The notes beneath the pieces were generated by a model. That model had not been told where the DNA came from and made no database searches. It saw only the letters and a list, made by a program, of their open reading frames with translations. From assembly GCA_034766995.1 (NCBI GenBank), contig CM068313.1, forward strand, positions 59,345,877 to 59,409,876: DNA of 64,000 nucleotides, given 5' to 3'. Each line of letters begins with the position of its first letter. Within the stretch, counting starts at the first letter, position 1. Source of the stretch: Acanthacorydalis orientalis. Lineage: Eukaryota; Arthropoda; Insecta; Megaloptera; Corydalidae. The translations under genes were made by a program, and so were the position numbers. Shown in pieces: positions 22,913-35,600 of the stretch.

Positions 22913-25900
22913 CAACATACTTTTTATTGTACTTAATCTTTGACTTCTACGAACAGTCTTCTTTTTTAATGCATTACTATCAATATCTGTATAAATTGCC
23001 TCCTCAGAAGTAAATGTGGGATTAAGCCTTACAGACCGTCTTGTTTTTCTGAACAAAAATTCGGAATTATTATCAAATCCATTTTCTACATTTTCAATAA
23101 TCTATAAGAATACAATCAAATGAAATATTTTTAATTCATTTTTATTTTCAACTTATACAAACATTTTTCTTTAACGATTCATTTGTTGGAGAATTCACTA
23201 ATACTGATTTTTGTACTGTTTGAGGTTGTAAATGGATTAGTCTTGTAGACTTTCGTATTATTTTGGGTGGTGACTGAAAATCGAAGTTGCTATTAATTGT
23301 ATTATTTTTATAATACCGATTACAGAATATACTTTTATTACGTTTTGTTTCTCGTTTATATAAATATTTTCATTGAATATTTCATTATTCGTGATATCTG
23401 TTAAAACAGGTACAAGAGCATGTCTCGAAGACCGTCTCACATTTTTTAGTGGGGATTGTAAATTATTCTTATGAATATTTGTACTTTCAACAAACTAAAA
23501 AAGATTGAAAATATTTAAAAAAAATACATATCAGTATGAATTAACGTATTACTAGTTTTCTTTGAGGTAACATTTCTTGGAAGATTTTCAATTTAGAATC
23601 TATCAGTCGAGAAAGATTTTCATTAATGGTTTTCCTGTAATTAAAATTAAACTGAATTAATAAGAGTGTTGTCAGATAATAAAGAAAGTACTAAAATACA
23701 ATTTTATTGCAAAGATACTTACACAAGTTCAGTCATCATTTCGTTTGTACAATTTATACCTTTACTTAATTCTGGAGTTTTTACCACGGGTGATTTATAA
23801 ACAGTACGCCTTTTTTGGACTTTATCAAGATGAAGTGAAATATAATTTTCAATTTTTTGTTCAACAGCTTCAGTACATTTTTTTACAATGGGGCTAAATA
23901 AAAAAGATCATTTCTAAATATTGAAGTGTGTGTGTACATATACACACAGGCACAGCGACACAGATATATATATATATATATACACACACACAGGTGCTCC
24001 CTTATAAACATTTAGAGATACAAACAAAGCCATTCATTAGAGTTTGCATATGCAGAGATCTAACACTAAAATTAGATTTAACTTAATTTGTTTCGAGATT
24101 ATTTTTTATTAAATTTCATTCCTGAGGTTAAAAAATATTGCAACTAAAACAAGTTGCTATTTGATCGATCTTTCACTCACTAATACCCATAAATATTCAC
24201 AAGATCTAAATGATTTATATTGTAATTTTTAGATCAACAGTGGGAAAACTGCGGCTCACGAACCGCATGCAGCTTCCAAAGCTATTTTGTGTGGCTTCCG
24301 AAACAATATCGGGTTTTAGTGCAATGTTTCCTAAATTTTTATATTAATAATCTATATTAGTATAGTGTGTACCAATATTAGAATATTTTATATATAAACG
24401 TGTAATTCACATTATCTTTTCAAACATCCATATGTATTATGAGTCCAAACTGCTGTTTAAGGTGGCTCTACAGTTATGGACAATCTTTAAAAAATATATG
24501 AAACTAAACAATTTAGTTAATTAAGACTTGCTGAATGTAATAAAAACAAACTCGGAACAGATGAGGATGAGGTTCTTGAACATTCAAAAATGTATGAAAA
24601 GTATTATGTGTGGCTCTTATTATCGAAGAAGTTACCCACCCCTAGTCTAAATAATTCATTTTATATAATTCATTTATCTTAAAATTCAATCTTTATATTT
24701 TAATCAAAGGACTATTGTGTTCTTCAACAGCTAATATCCAAAATGGACTTTCAGACAGACAATGATAAAAACAGAGAGCGCCAGTGGAAAAAGTGATGAA
24801 AAAACTATGAAATTTACAATTCCATAAAGAAAATTGATGCTCCTGGTATGAAGTAACAAATTGAATTACAAATGATAAAACTTAAAATTTTAATTGCTAA
24901 TAGTTCTCATTTGCTATAATGATGTGGAAGATGAAACAAATATACCAATCAATCTGGTCTAGATGAGCGTACAACGAACTAAATCTATCAAAAAAAAAAA
25001 TTTAAATAAATGATTTATAAATGATTTCATAGAAACAGCACTGTTTTCATAACCAGGATCTAAACTATGATAGGTTTATGAAGATATCTGAAAAAGTACA
25101 TAAAGTTATTTATTAAATTATTTTTGTTTCAACAAATTTTTGTTTCTTTTTATTTTTAACAGCTTTAATGAAATGGTAACATAAACTTACTGCTTGTTCT
25201 CAACACAATCTGAAATAGTTTCTTGTTACAAACAGCACAATAAAATCTAACCTGCTATATGTACATACCTGTAAGAAACTGTGTTGCATTCAGCCAATGT
25301 CGATGATGAGACATTATTTAAATCAAATGTTGAATGGAAATCACCATCAAATTTCTCACTGATATCCGGTAAGCACTGTTTTCTACAAACTGTATCAGCA
25401 TTGTGACCATTCATCATCAGTTGATTATTCCATTGTTTTAAAACTCGTTTCGTAGGTCGAAGTGGAGTGGAAATATTACAATCGTATTTTCGTTTTATTG
25501 GTGTTGGAGCAATAGATGGTATTAAAGCATTTATATTTTCGATAATTCCTGGATTTTGTTGCTATATAATCAAAACAAATTCTTGATCAATTTCATTAAA
25601 CAAAATATAAAAACATTTCATATATATGTGTATGTGTGTGTATATATATATATATATACACACACACATATATACGTGACTTCATACCTTAAATTGATTA
25701 AATATTGTTTCAATTTCCGGTCTACTTTTAATTTGTTTTGTGCTTTCGGCAAAACGTAAAGTATTAAGTGTTTCTGAATAATCATCTCCATCAGGACTCA
25801 CGCATGCAATCAAACAAATATAATTTTTGATTGTGAGTGAATCTAGAACAAACATTTTTTATTGTAATAGTTATACATGTGTTAACAAATATTTCATTTA

Positions 25901-26150
25901 CCGTGTAATATAGAAGTAAGAATAGAATCCCGATACGGAACTAGTTTCTCATTTTTAGAAAGAGCTATTAAAACTTTACGCAATGCTAACAAACTTTGAT
26001 TAATAGAAATGCCTTCTAACCTAGCTACACCTTCATTTCCTGTACGTTTTATACTTTCAGATCCTCCTAGGTCAACTAAATATATTTTTGACACAGTCGA
26101 TGATTCTCTATAAAATAATTAGTTTGTGAACATATATACATGTGTGTGTG

Positions 26151-26185
<35 letters not shown>

Positions 26186-27108
26186 ATTAAAACCATATTT
26201 TATAAAACTAAATTTATTAAGATTCACTTTACATTTATAAACAAAATACTGTAAATTATTTATTTAAAAAAAAAATGTGATATGTATAACTTAATTTCAA
26301 AAAATAAATTCATGTGTGTGTGTGTGTGTATATATATACATCAATAAAAAAAGTGTACATTACTCTCTTTGTATAATGCATTTAATAACAAAAACTGCAT
26401 GCGATCTAGAGCTTTTAGCATTCAGTTTAGTTTCACCAACATGTCTGTTCCTTCTACCAAATTGTAGAAGCAGCTGAGCTTCTTCTGGTGTTCTTACTTC
26501 TTGAAATATAGACTCGTCCAAGCTGAGATCTTAATAATGACAATTATTAATACTTATCTAATATTGTAATATAATCTAAGCCTTACTTTTAACTGTCTGT
26601 GCTGAACGGTTGTGACCGAGTAAATCAAATACTTTTTGGTTATATATTTCAACGAATGAAACTTTGATTTTCATACAGGACTCAGCCAAATTTCCAGCTG
26701 TCATTATAAATAAATCGTTAATCACTCGTGATATAAGCCCGGCGTGCTCACTGTTATCCTAATTCAAGAAATGCTTTTTTACAATATGACTCGTAAACAC
26801 AACAAATCCGTATACATTACATTGGTATCTCCTATCATCGTATACGTTTTCCCAGTTCCTGTTTGACCGTATGCGAGTACAATACAACTATATCCCTTTA
26901 ACATATTACAAAGAAGTGGATTCACTGCAGAATTATAAATTTTCTCTTGAGTAATATTTTCTTCGAATATCTGATCAAACACAAATCCTTTATCACCAGC
27001 GATAAGAAAAGGAACATCGTTTTCATTTTTGGTTATATTTAAAATTGATTTTTCGATCCGTTCTTTCGGACGAACTCGTATATTTACTGTTACAGGACAA
27101 ATATCCAT
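22230..27108 (-). CDS. KIF22: Kinesin-10 chromokinesin, KIF22/Kid-like (13 coding exons)
   Basis: KIF22/Kid (Drosophila nod group) is a plus-end microtubule motor on chromosome arms that supports congression. Coding exons: 27108-26821, 26758-26587, 26529-26364, 26107-25902, 25842-25688, 25561-25269, 23893-23723, 23634-23553, 23494-23342, 23273-23163, 23101-22921, 22804-22588, 22362-22230. Phases agree throughout, giving 775 residues (human protein 665). Motor: IRVRP near the start, P-loop GQTGTGKT at 81-88, switch I NAKSSRSHA at 190-198, switch II LVDLGGSE at 219-226 (family LVDLAGSE), motor end LNTLRFAEST. The tail is basic with SP/TP sites. The C-terminus (703-770) is a helix-hairpin-helix: HILNTGDEQQLERLSTVGPK, then SLHGKFESVDDLKKAPF. 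That motor plus HhH layout is diagnostic for KIF22. Most exon 10 donors are GTAAG-like, but exon 10 uses a weak GTTTGT. An acceptor one base before the ATG implies a noncoding 5' exon upstream. Confidence 0.93.
22845..22902. repeat. (TA)n microsatellite in KIF22 intron
   Basis: TA array between coding exons 12 and 11, followed by a short CA run. Confidence 0.9.
24238..24645. mobile_element. hAT-type non-autonomous element in KIF22 intron
   Basis: The left tip CAGTGGGAAAACTGCGGCTC, with a following hairpin-like cggctcacgaaccgc, is typical of hAT ends. The right end reads gttacccacccctag, whose inverse (CTAGGGGTGGGTAAC) is a plausible partner. No transposase. Candidate 8-bp flanks do not match well, so the exact ends are uncertain. 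Confidence 0.45.
25631..25676. repeat. Palindromic (TG)n(TA)n(CA)n microsatellite
   Basis: TG repeats, then TA, then CA make a self-complementary array in a KIF22 intron. A related array occurs at 26139-26186. Confidence 0.85.
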
Positions 27109-27236
27109 CCTGCAAAAAATAGGAGTTAGATATTTTGTAATTTATTTATTTTTGTAGTTTGTTTATAAGTGATGCATGTGTATGTGTGTGTTGATGTTGC
27201 GTGTGTGTACACACACATATATATATATATATATAT

Positions 27237-27422
27237 GACTGGAAACTATATTGTTACTCAGTAGGATTCTATGCTTTTGTATACTGAGTGTTAGGCATAG
27301 GAACCTATGACTTGCTTTACGAAGATCAAATCTATAGGTGGTTTTGGGGCTGTTCGTAATTGAAGATATGGGAGGTCACTGAACTGAGAAAATTGAGGTA
27401 TGGGAACATGACCTCTTGCCAG
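27237..27422. mobile_element. Possible MITE inside a (TA)n array
   Basis: About 186 bases of unique DNA interrupt a TA array (27212-27235 left, 27427-27515 right). The ends read GACTGGAAAC on the left and, inverted, GGACTGGCAAG on the right, a short imperfect terminal repeat. No coding capacity. It could also simply be sequence between two arrays. Confidence 0.3.
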
Positions 27423-27426
27423 TCCA

Positions 27427-27436
27427 ATATATATAC

Positions 27437-27515
<79 letters not shown>
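27427..27515. repeat. (TA)n microsatellite
   Basis: About 88 bases of TA with a few C interruptions at the left. Confidence 0.95.
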
Positions 27516-27517
<2 letters not shown>

Positions 27518-28595
27518 GTGTGTGTAAAGATATGATTAGTATGATGAAAAATATGGAATGAAATGCATTCTTTTTGTTTACAAACGGATATATAATAATT
27601 GAAAATATATTTTAAATTTCTTAAATCTTAATAAATTATATTACTTTAATAGTATACTAAAAGTAAACATTTACTTATTTATTAATTACAGTTTTTGATA
27701 TTTTTACATTTCTGTATTAATTTCATCGAAAATATATTATTTGAATACATATTTATTCTTTTCGTTAAGTATGTTGTAATAGGCTTTCTTTTTTGTTAGA
27801 TTGTATAAAAAATGTTTCATAGTTTATACTAACTTGTCGTAGTTTTAAAAACACTTAAAAAGGTAAAAGAAAGTATAAAAAAAACGAAATATTTTATTAA
27901 TTATGAAGAAATATCACTTTTTTATAACATAATTCAATAAATGTTCATGTTAAATTATAAAAAAAAATACATATTATTAAAATCACTTCATAACACATCA
28001 TTCAAATTAAACAGAAATACGATTTAAAAACAGTGCTTCTGTAAATTACATCGAGATTATTCATTTTTGGTTATTGTTTATATTGCTCTCTCACTTCTTC
28101 GAGTTCTCAATATCGGTGTTTATCTAACGACTAAAAGTTCACAAAAGCAGTGATGGCGAATCATTTTATGCTTCTGTGCCGTGAAATTATTTTATATTAA
28201 AATAATATTGTGAAAATAAGGAATTGCATCGTTAACGCCATTTGTTTATGTAATTACTTAGTCAATAACAAGGTATTTATATCAAACTATCAAATAAAGA
28301 TCTTTGTTAAAGATATAATGACTCGAAAGAATGCAGTTGCTCATATTTTTTTCTTTCATAAATATTTTATGTAAAACAAACAACATTTATTTCCTATTAA
28401 CTTGTGGTTTAGTGTAATATATGAAGTATTTTTATTTATTCGATGTTACAAAAATTGCGGGATAAAACAATTCTAAATATCTTATTTTAGATCAGTGCGA
28501 AAAGGATGCATTTGAAAATACCAAAAGAACAAACATGTACACATGCATAAGTAAATGAATAAATAAAATGACAATTTTTAATATTTAATGGGATT
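27516..28595. other. AT-rich spacer between KIF22 and transposon scraps
   Basis: No gene, RNA or terminal repeat recognised. The untranslated first exon and promoter of the KIF22-like gene should lie here or further right. Confidence 0.4.
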
Positions 28596-28599
28596 GCCT

Positions 28600-28900
28600 T
28601 CTCCTTTTCTTATTGAGTGGAGTCTGTATGGTACAGATTCTATCAATTTGTGTGTGTACTCTGTACTAATTTTGTTTCGTTCAGCCAATAATGCCTTTTT
28701 AAGTAGATTTTATTAGAAATCAGGTGATATCTGATGTCAATCTTTAGTTTTTACCACATATTTTCGATTAGATTAATATCTGGTCGATGATGTGGAGTTT
28801 TTATGGGTTAATGACACTTATAGAAGCCATGGCCGTACGATGTAAACATCCTGATTTTATATTACTGTGAAAATAAATCACTAGAACATATTTATATAAA
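28600..28900 (-). mobile_element. Tc1-like transposase scrap (C-terminal block)
   Basis: The minus strand reads HHRPDINLIENMW followed by KLKIDIRYHLISNKIYLK, matching the SPDLNPIENLW...K block around the catalytic Glu of Tc1 transposases; the Glu is kept. Stops interrupt the rest and no ends are visible. Confidence 0.6.
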
Positions 28901-29029
28901 ACTTCCAAATAGTCTTAGCAGCTACATGCCGCTACTAATGCTTTTCCCACTTCTGGGAGCACTCCTTGTAGGTAATTTTGAGAATCGATTTTAGATCAAC
29001 GTCCAAAAAAAGTTTATCAAGGAGACCAT

Positions 29030-29340
29030 AAGAAGGAGATCTAACTCGCCCGATTTCCTATCGTAATCAATTTATTAAACTCGTAAATCGGATGGTGGCG
29101 CTAGTAGTAAAATTAAAGGACTTCTGCGCCAAGGACGATGCGCACATTTCGTGTGTGCCGTGTATGTGTCTGTACTATGACGACCGTACCGCACAATAAT
29201 CTCCGTCACGTGTTTTTCAATGCGCAGTGCGTTCTGCTCAAAAGTCACCGACTGAAACTCGAACAACCATTTTCCGCTGCCCCCTTCCAACAACGGAGTT
29301 CGGTTTCCTCTTATAACCTTCTTGAAGTTTGCTTAGCAAT
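29030..29340. promoter_or_regulatory. CpG-richer patch in the KIF22/RSKR intergenic region
   Basis: This roughly 300-base patch has many CpG and a balanced composition amid very AT-rich DNA between two divergently arranged genes. It could be a promoter region or an untranslated first exon of the KIF22-like gene, 2 kb upstream of its ATG. No protein match. Inference from composition and position only. Confidence 0.25.
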
Positions 29341-29409
29341 TATTTTTTTAAAAAAAAAATGAATCTGAATAACAATTAAAAACACATTTACAAGAAATGT
29401 TTGCAAGAG

Positions 29410-29630
29410 TATCTCAACTTAAAACTCAAGTGATAAATATATCATTTGATCTAAGTCGGATAGAATACATTTGGACGTACTTCAATCAAAAAATAATTTC
29501 AAAAAAACTATCTGCGACGCATTCAACAAGCTGGCAACAAGAGTCCTAGAAGCGTGGAAACAAATCGAGCCAAAATATTTGGAAATATTAATTGGAAGTT
29601 TGCCAGATAGATAAAAAATTGTAATTTGTG
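29410..29630 (+). mobile_element. Tc1-like transposase scrap
   Basis: The plus strand reads SFDLSRIEYIWTYFNQKI, like SPDLNPIENLW-YLK-KI of Tc1 transposases, then a decayed C-terminal tail with stops (LEVCQI near the end, cf. LV-SLP-RL). Opposite strand to the scrap at 28600-28900, so probably a different copy. Confidence 0.5.
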
Positions 29631-29861
29631 TCACGTCAGGACACATAGAATGTTAATGTACGAATATTATTGTTTCATCACTAATTATAAATAACACTCA
29701 TAAATTTTCTTGACTCATTCTGATAACAGTATTGGAATATTTGATGTGTTTTAGTAATATGAATTACTTTAGGTGTATTGATGGTTTTCAGTGGACTGTC
29801 TTGGAAAAAATCCAAATTTGTTAATTTCTGTAAGCAAATTTACAAATATATATGTATATTT

Positions 29862-29864
<3 letters not shown>

Positions 29865-29905
<41 letters not shown>

Positions 29906-29911
29906 TTATAC

Positions 29912-29959
<48 letters not shown>

Positions 29960-30075
29960 GCAGTGTCTTGAAATATATTTAATTTTGAAACTGTTTTTTT
30001 TGTGCGATTAACAAAAGTTCCAAAAAACAGATATCAGAGGATAAACAGTTGTACACTCTATACACACACACAAAC

Positions 30076-30154
<79 letters not shown>

Positions 30155-30274
30155 GATAGATAGAGAGAAAGAGAGGTAGTATCTTGAAATATCTTATATT
30201 TTGAAACATGGTTTTTTTCGTGCGATTTGCAGAAGTTGTTCCAAAAACATATCAAGGATAAACAGTTGTCCATC

Positions 30275-30333
<59 letters not shown>

Positions 30334-30340
30334 TATATAA
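29865..30340. repeat. Local tandem duplication of a (TA)n plus ~120-bp unit
   Basis: Two diverged copies of the same non-microsatellite segment, 29937-30062 and 30161-30280, share in order a GA tract, a stretch containing tcttgaaatat, then ttttgaaac, a T-run with gtgcgatt, and aggataaacagttgt. Each is flanked by long TA arrays (29865-29936, 30079-30153, 30281-30340), so the repeating unit of roughly 220 bases is unique DNA plus array. Confidence 0.8.
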
Positions 30341-30344
30341 ATTG

Positions 30345-31337
30345 GGGGGGGGGATGAATAAGTGTGGGTCAGTGAGAGAGGGTGTGAGTTTTATATGTTG
30401 TGTGACTTTATCTTGATATGAACTAATATATTTACATTTATAAAAAGGCAATAGTTTAATTTAAAAAAGTGATAATAACCTTCGTAATTTCTGTTCTCCT
30501 GATGGTTAAAAATATTAATTTTTGATATATATATATACATATATATATGTATATAAATTAAGTTATCAAGAACTTTATTAAGTTTTAGCAAAATACAAAA
30601 AAACTGAATCTGTTTTTTGACTCTTGTCTAGGACATTGCGATTTATGAAACTGTTGAGATATAAACCGAGTATATTTAAAAGTATATAATTCATCGGTTA
30701 TTAAATTCATTGAAAAAACGTAATTTATTCATTAAATTCATGAGTGAGTAACCAAAGGTCATTTGAATTAAATACTTAATACATATTGTACAATCATTCT
30801 ACTTAAAAATCGAGATTTATTAGTGTTCTGAGCACACATTAATATTCAAAATGATTTAGTAAATTCTATTAAGTAATAATATGTAAAATAGATATAGAGA
30901 ATCGTTTCAATGCCGTGATATTAGTTAATAACATTTAAATATGTGACACCTTTCTAACGAATTAATTCATGTGTATTAATAGTACAGGAGAATAATGTTT
31001 TCAAAACTAGAGTACCAATTCTATTTTAAATCAATTCATTGTAGCGTTTGTATAAAGTTAACAAGTAAAATAATTATCTAAAATTATCGATTTGGATAAC
31101 GAGTTTCGGTACCAAGAAACGTACGAGTACTTTTCCCTTTTAAATTAATTCTCAATTTAAATTAAGGTAACAGTAATTTATCGAGTGCGCTCGGTTGGTA
31201 ATATAGGTTTATTGAATATATACAAAAAAGTAAATCTAATTAGGTCGCTGTCTGTAATATCTTCAGGTCGTAGTACAATGTAATTTGGTAACTGAAAGTA
31301 ATTTCACAAGAGAATAATATATTTAAAAGAACGTTAT
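30345..31337. other. AT-rich 5' flank of the RSKR-like kinase gene
   Basis: A G-run at 30343-30352, a short TA tract near 30525-30553 and AT-rich DNA. No coding frame. The promoter and 5' UTR of the kinase should lie in the right part. Confidence 0.4.
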
Positions 31338-32527
31338 ATGGGAAATAGCACTAGTAAAAAAGACTCTAGTGATTCATGCCATGTAATACAGCAAGAGGAT
31401 AATTACCTCAGTCAGGTAAATACAAATGTCTTAACCTCATCTTTGCAATTGTTATGCGTCATTATCGCACACATAATAGAAAACTATAGATTTCGTTAAT
31501 TTTTTATAGCAAAATCTAGCAAATGTTGTAAATAATTTAAGTCAGAGATCTGTTCTTAGCGGTGCAAGTCAGCAATCGAGTTATAGTCTGTCACGGCCAT
31601 GGTCTAGAATTTCACGTCGCAGGTATATATTAATATATATGATGTCTGGCTAGCATTATTTCAGAAAAAAAAAACAAATACTCATTCGTTTCGTATCTGA
31701 ATCAGATGGAAAGATTCTACGTTAAATGAACCGTTGAAGGGTAGTAAAACCGCATGGCCAGTGACACGGTTCGAGGAAGTGTTTCTACCGGAGTTTCAGT
31801 TTAACGTACAGTTGACGGAATCTAGCTTTCGCTTGATCGAATCGATTTCGCACGGTACGTACGGACGAGTTCATAAAGTTCAGAAATTAGATGACGAGCA
31901 AATATACGCGCTGAAGATTATTTCTAAATCGCAAGTGAGTATTTCCTCCAGAGATATTCGGTTATACGATCGAAAGTAATCAAATATGAATACGATATAG
32001 ATCATAAGCGAAAATGCAGTGACGCAAGTGAAGGAAGAAGTTGCCATTCAAAATATCTGTGGTCATAATCCATTCATAGTGAGTTGCCATCAGTGTTGGC
32101 AAAGTCACCGAAAGTTATTTATACGTAAGTCAAAATATTTAGAAAGTCTAAAGATCGTATAACATTTTTTTAATCGATATATTTCTTTTAATTGTGGTAT
32201 TTTAAAATATTTAATACTTATGTATTTAAAAGTAGTCAAAGCTTTGATACAAATAATGTACTCTTGTCCATTGTTTTTTTCTTTCTAATTTGATTTATTA
32301 ATATTGTAAAGAATTCTGTTGATAATTATCTTGTTTAAAGTCCAACATAGAATATGACGTATAAAAATCACAAAAATAATTTTAATTTCCTTGAAAGTGA
32401 AAGAAATGTGTGATTTAGAATATAATATTAACAAAACATGAATCTTTCATTCCCTTCTTAGTTGATCAAATCCACTTCATAAGATATGTATGCATAAACA
32501 TATATATTCATATATATTTATATACAT

Positions 32528-32621
<94 letters not shown>

Positions 32622-35600
32622 AATTTGTAATAGAAGTGATATATACTATGTATTTTAGAATTCAAAATAAGATAGTGAATTAAAAATGTGTTGGGAAAAA
32701 CTTTCATTTTAAAATTACATCACTAGTGATCATGATACATGTGCACTTTTTAAAAACTAATATGATATTCTATGTAAATAATTGTGGTGTGCTACTGAAG
32801 AAGTTTTAAGTGGTACCTATTTATATATGTGTAGATTGTAAGTTGTCATGTCTTGATTTGAAGGTTAAGAACTTGCACAATTATTTTGAAGAACTTAATT
32901 ATTAACGTAGTGTTATTTGTGAACTTTTTTTCTTAAATTTTATTTTAGAGCATAGTGCATTAGTTTGATTTTGTTCTTCTGAAAATACTATTGAATAATT
33001 TCAAACTGTTTTTTTAAGTCTATAAAATTACATTTGATTTAAATCGAATATTAATGAATGTGGTTGTTTTGAGTAAAGAAAAAAAGTAAATGCACTTTTA
33101 ACTTTTTTTTATGGGAACATATTTAGGCACTGAATTACGATGTATTGGTGTCATTGATTTTTGGTATTTTGAAGAAAAAATGTAAATTTAGTTTTAAATT
33201 ATATTTTTAAATGTGTGTAGACATTTTTTGAAAAATGTTTTCTTTATAGTATTTTTCTTTTCATTCAACAGATTTGAGTTTATTACATGTTTTTTTAAAA
33301 GGTATTTCTCAATATTATTGGTAATTACCCAGCTTTTTTAAAACTCATTTCTCAATATATGTACATATTAATTGAATATGTGAAATAATTTTATATATGT
33401 AAACCATGGACATAAATGGTATATAAATCTATATGAATCATAGAGTAAAAATATTATAAAGGGAGTATTTGTATATTGAAATTTTATAGAAAAATGTGAT
33501 GAAAGCAGCTCCCTCATACTAAACCATTGTTCATCAGTCACATGTTCTAGTTATGATTGTATTTAAGCCTCATTCTATTGTGATGTGTGCTGGTCGATAA
33601 TTAACACTAGATTTACGTGCATTTATTGTATACCTATTTTTACTGAAATCTGTCATTTTGACGTATTCATTAAAATACAGTCTTTTGGTAATAACATTCA
33701 TTAATTTTATTTTATATCACTATATTTTTTTAAACAGAGATTAACAGTACATTTTTTACATGTAAATTCTGTTTTAGGCGTCCATTTTTTGTACACAAAC
33801 TTTTTGCACTCCCGGCAAATGTTGCGATTTTTTTTACAAAACCCGATTTGGCTGGGTTTCAAACTGTTATTGGAATTTCCTATATCTGATGATTGGAAGT
33901 AGTCTTATGCTCATCTCTGTAGTCTCTTGCTAGTTCTTCAGATAATTGAAAGATAAAATCTTTTCTCGATATATTTAGTCCAGTAGTCTCTTTGTACAAT
34001 ATCCACACATTGATAGCTGCTAAGTCTGTGATGTTATAAAATACTTTAAGAGGCCATCTACGGATTCCTGCTTTGACATATTTTCGTGCCATTCGATCTA
34101 ACGTATCCATTCAAAACGCGGTCTCGCTGCAGAATGTAATTGTCGTTTCCAATTTTAAAAATTTTTTGTCTTGAACTGAGTAACAGTACATATTTCCTCG
34201 GGTCGCTTTTGTAGATTGTTAGAATGTAATTTTCTGATTTATAAAGTCTTGTAGAAAATCAAACCGTATTATCTTTCTTAGCTCTTACAGTTTTCGGTAT
34301 TTCTTTTTCATTTGCATCTGTAGTCCCAACTAGAGTAGTTTTTTTGCAAGTGAATTCTAATTGTTTGTAAAAATAGAATTCCGATTCTAAATAACTAGAA
34401 GAATGAAGAAAAGTCTGTGAGCTCAATTCTTCCCATTCGACTGAAAATTGTATGGTATATACGCTGTTTCATTTTTCAAGGAAACGAAGTACGGCATTCG
34501 CTTTCACATTTTCATTTTCTTTGTCCTCTACAGTATGAGATCACTTTGCGGTTTTAGTTGTAATTTGATAAATAGAGACTTTTGGGACACTCGACTCAAA
34601 ATTTGTTTACTTGTCAATTTGACGGGTGTCCGCATAAATAGGTATACTATATATAGTTACGCGAAAATAGAAATCCGATGGATAAATTGAATTAAGATAT
34701 ATATTCCTATCGTTATATCAATAAAAGTCAATATAATATTTCAAAAAAATAATAGTTATGTTTTCTTTATTTTTAATCCTGAAATTTGAAATCCATCAAA
34801 TTGACGAGTTCCATAAATCTAGTGTTAATGTACACTGATGTATCTCTTTATGAAATGTATCGTTTGTACCTTAGTAAATAAGCATCGTAGTCAGCATGTA
34901 TAGAATTTTTATAATTGATTTAATTGTAACAAAATGTATAGACATGTTCATGTTGTGATTCAATTATCGAAACATTTGAGGTTTCCACTGATCTTTTTTC
35001 AGCTAGACAGTCTTTTGCTAGACCGACTCGGTTTATTTTTTTTGTCATGATATAGTTCTAATATTGTGTCTAAATTCGTTTTCACAAATGAATTTTTTTA
35101 ACCCAGAACGACAAAAAAATTATTGAACATTTGTGATCAGAAAAGTTTTTTTCAGTCTGTGATATCAAAAAAGAATATATTTGTTAAAGTTATTTTTTTT
35201 TTATATACCTCCTTTTTGGCATATACTCACTCTACGATAGTATTTCTTCATTAAATTCGAAATAAGTAATCTACTGTGTTTAGAATCGAGAATATTAATA
35301 TCTAATGTTTTTTTTTTAAATAAAAAAGAGCAAAGAATTTAAGAAAACACCATGAAATCGAAAAAAAAATTTTGTATATATTTTAACACTTCAAAAGATT
35401 TATGTTTAGTTTTAATATTGTAGGAAAGCCGTTATTATGAATCATTGTTTTTTGTCGGTTCGAATATTTAATTACGATACGTAGTATTTGTTTTTCATTA
35501 ACGTGTACGTTGAATAAAATATTTTTTAGTGACCGATTACGTCGAGGGTGGAGAATTGTACGATCTATGCAATAAATACGGCAAGCTTCCCGAATGTCTC

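Noticed and set aside
23940..23995. CRISPR-like or other regularly spaced array
   Set aside because: Only simple dinucleotide repeats; no repeat-spacer structure anywhere in the window, as expected for animal DNA.
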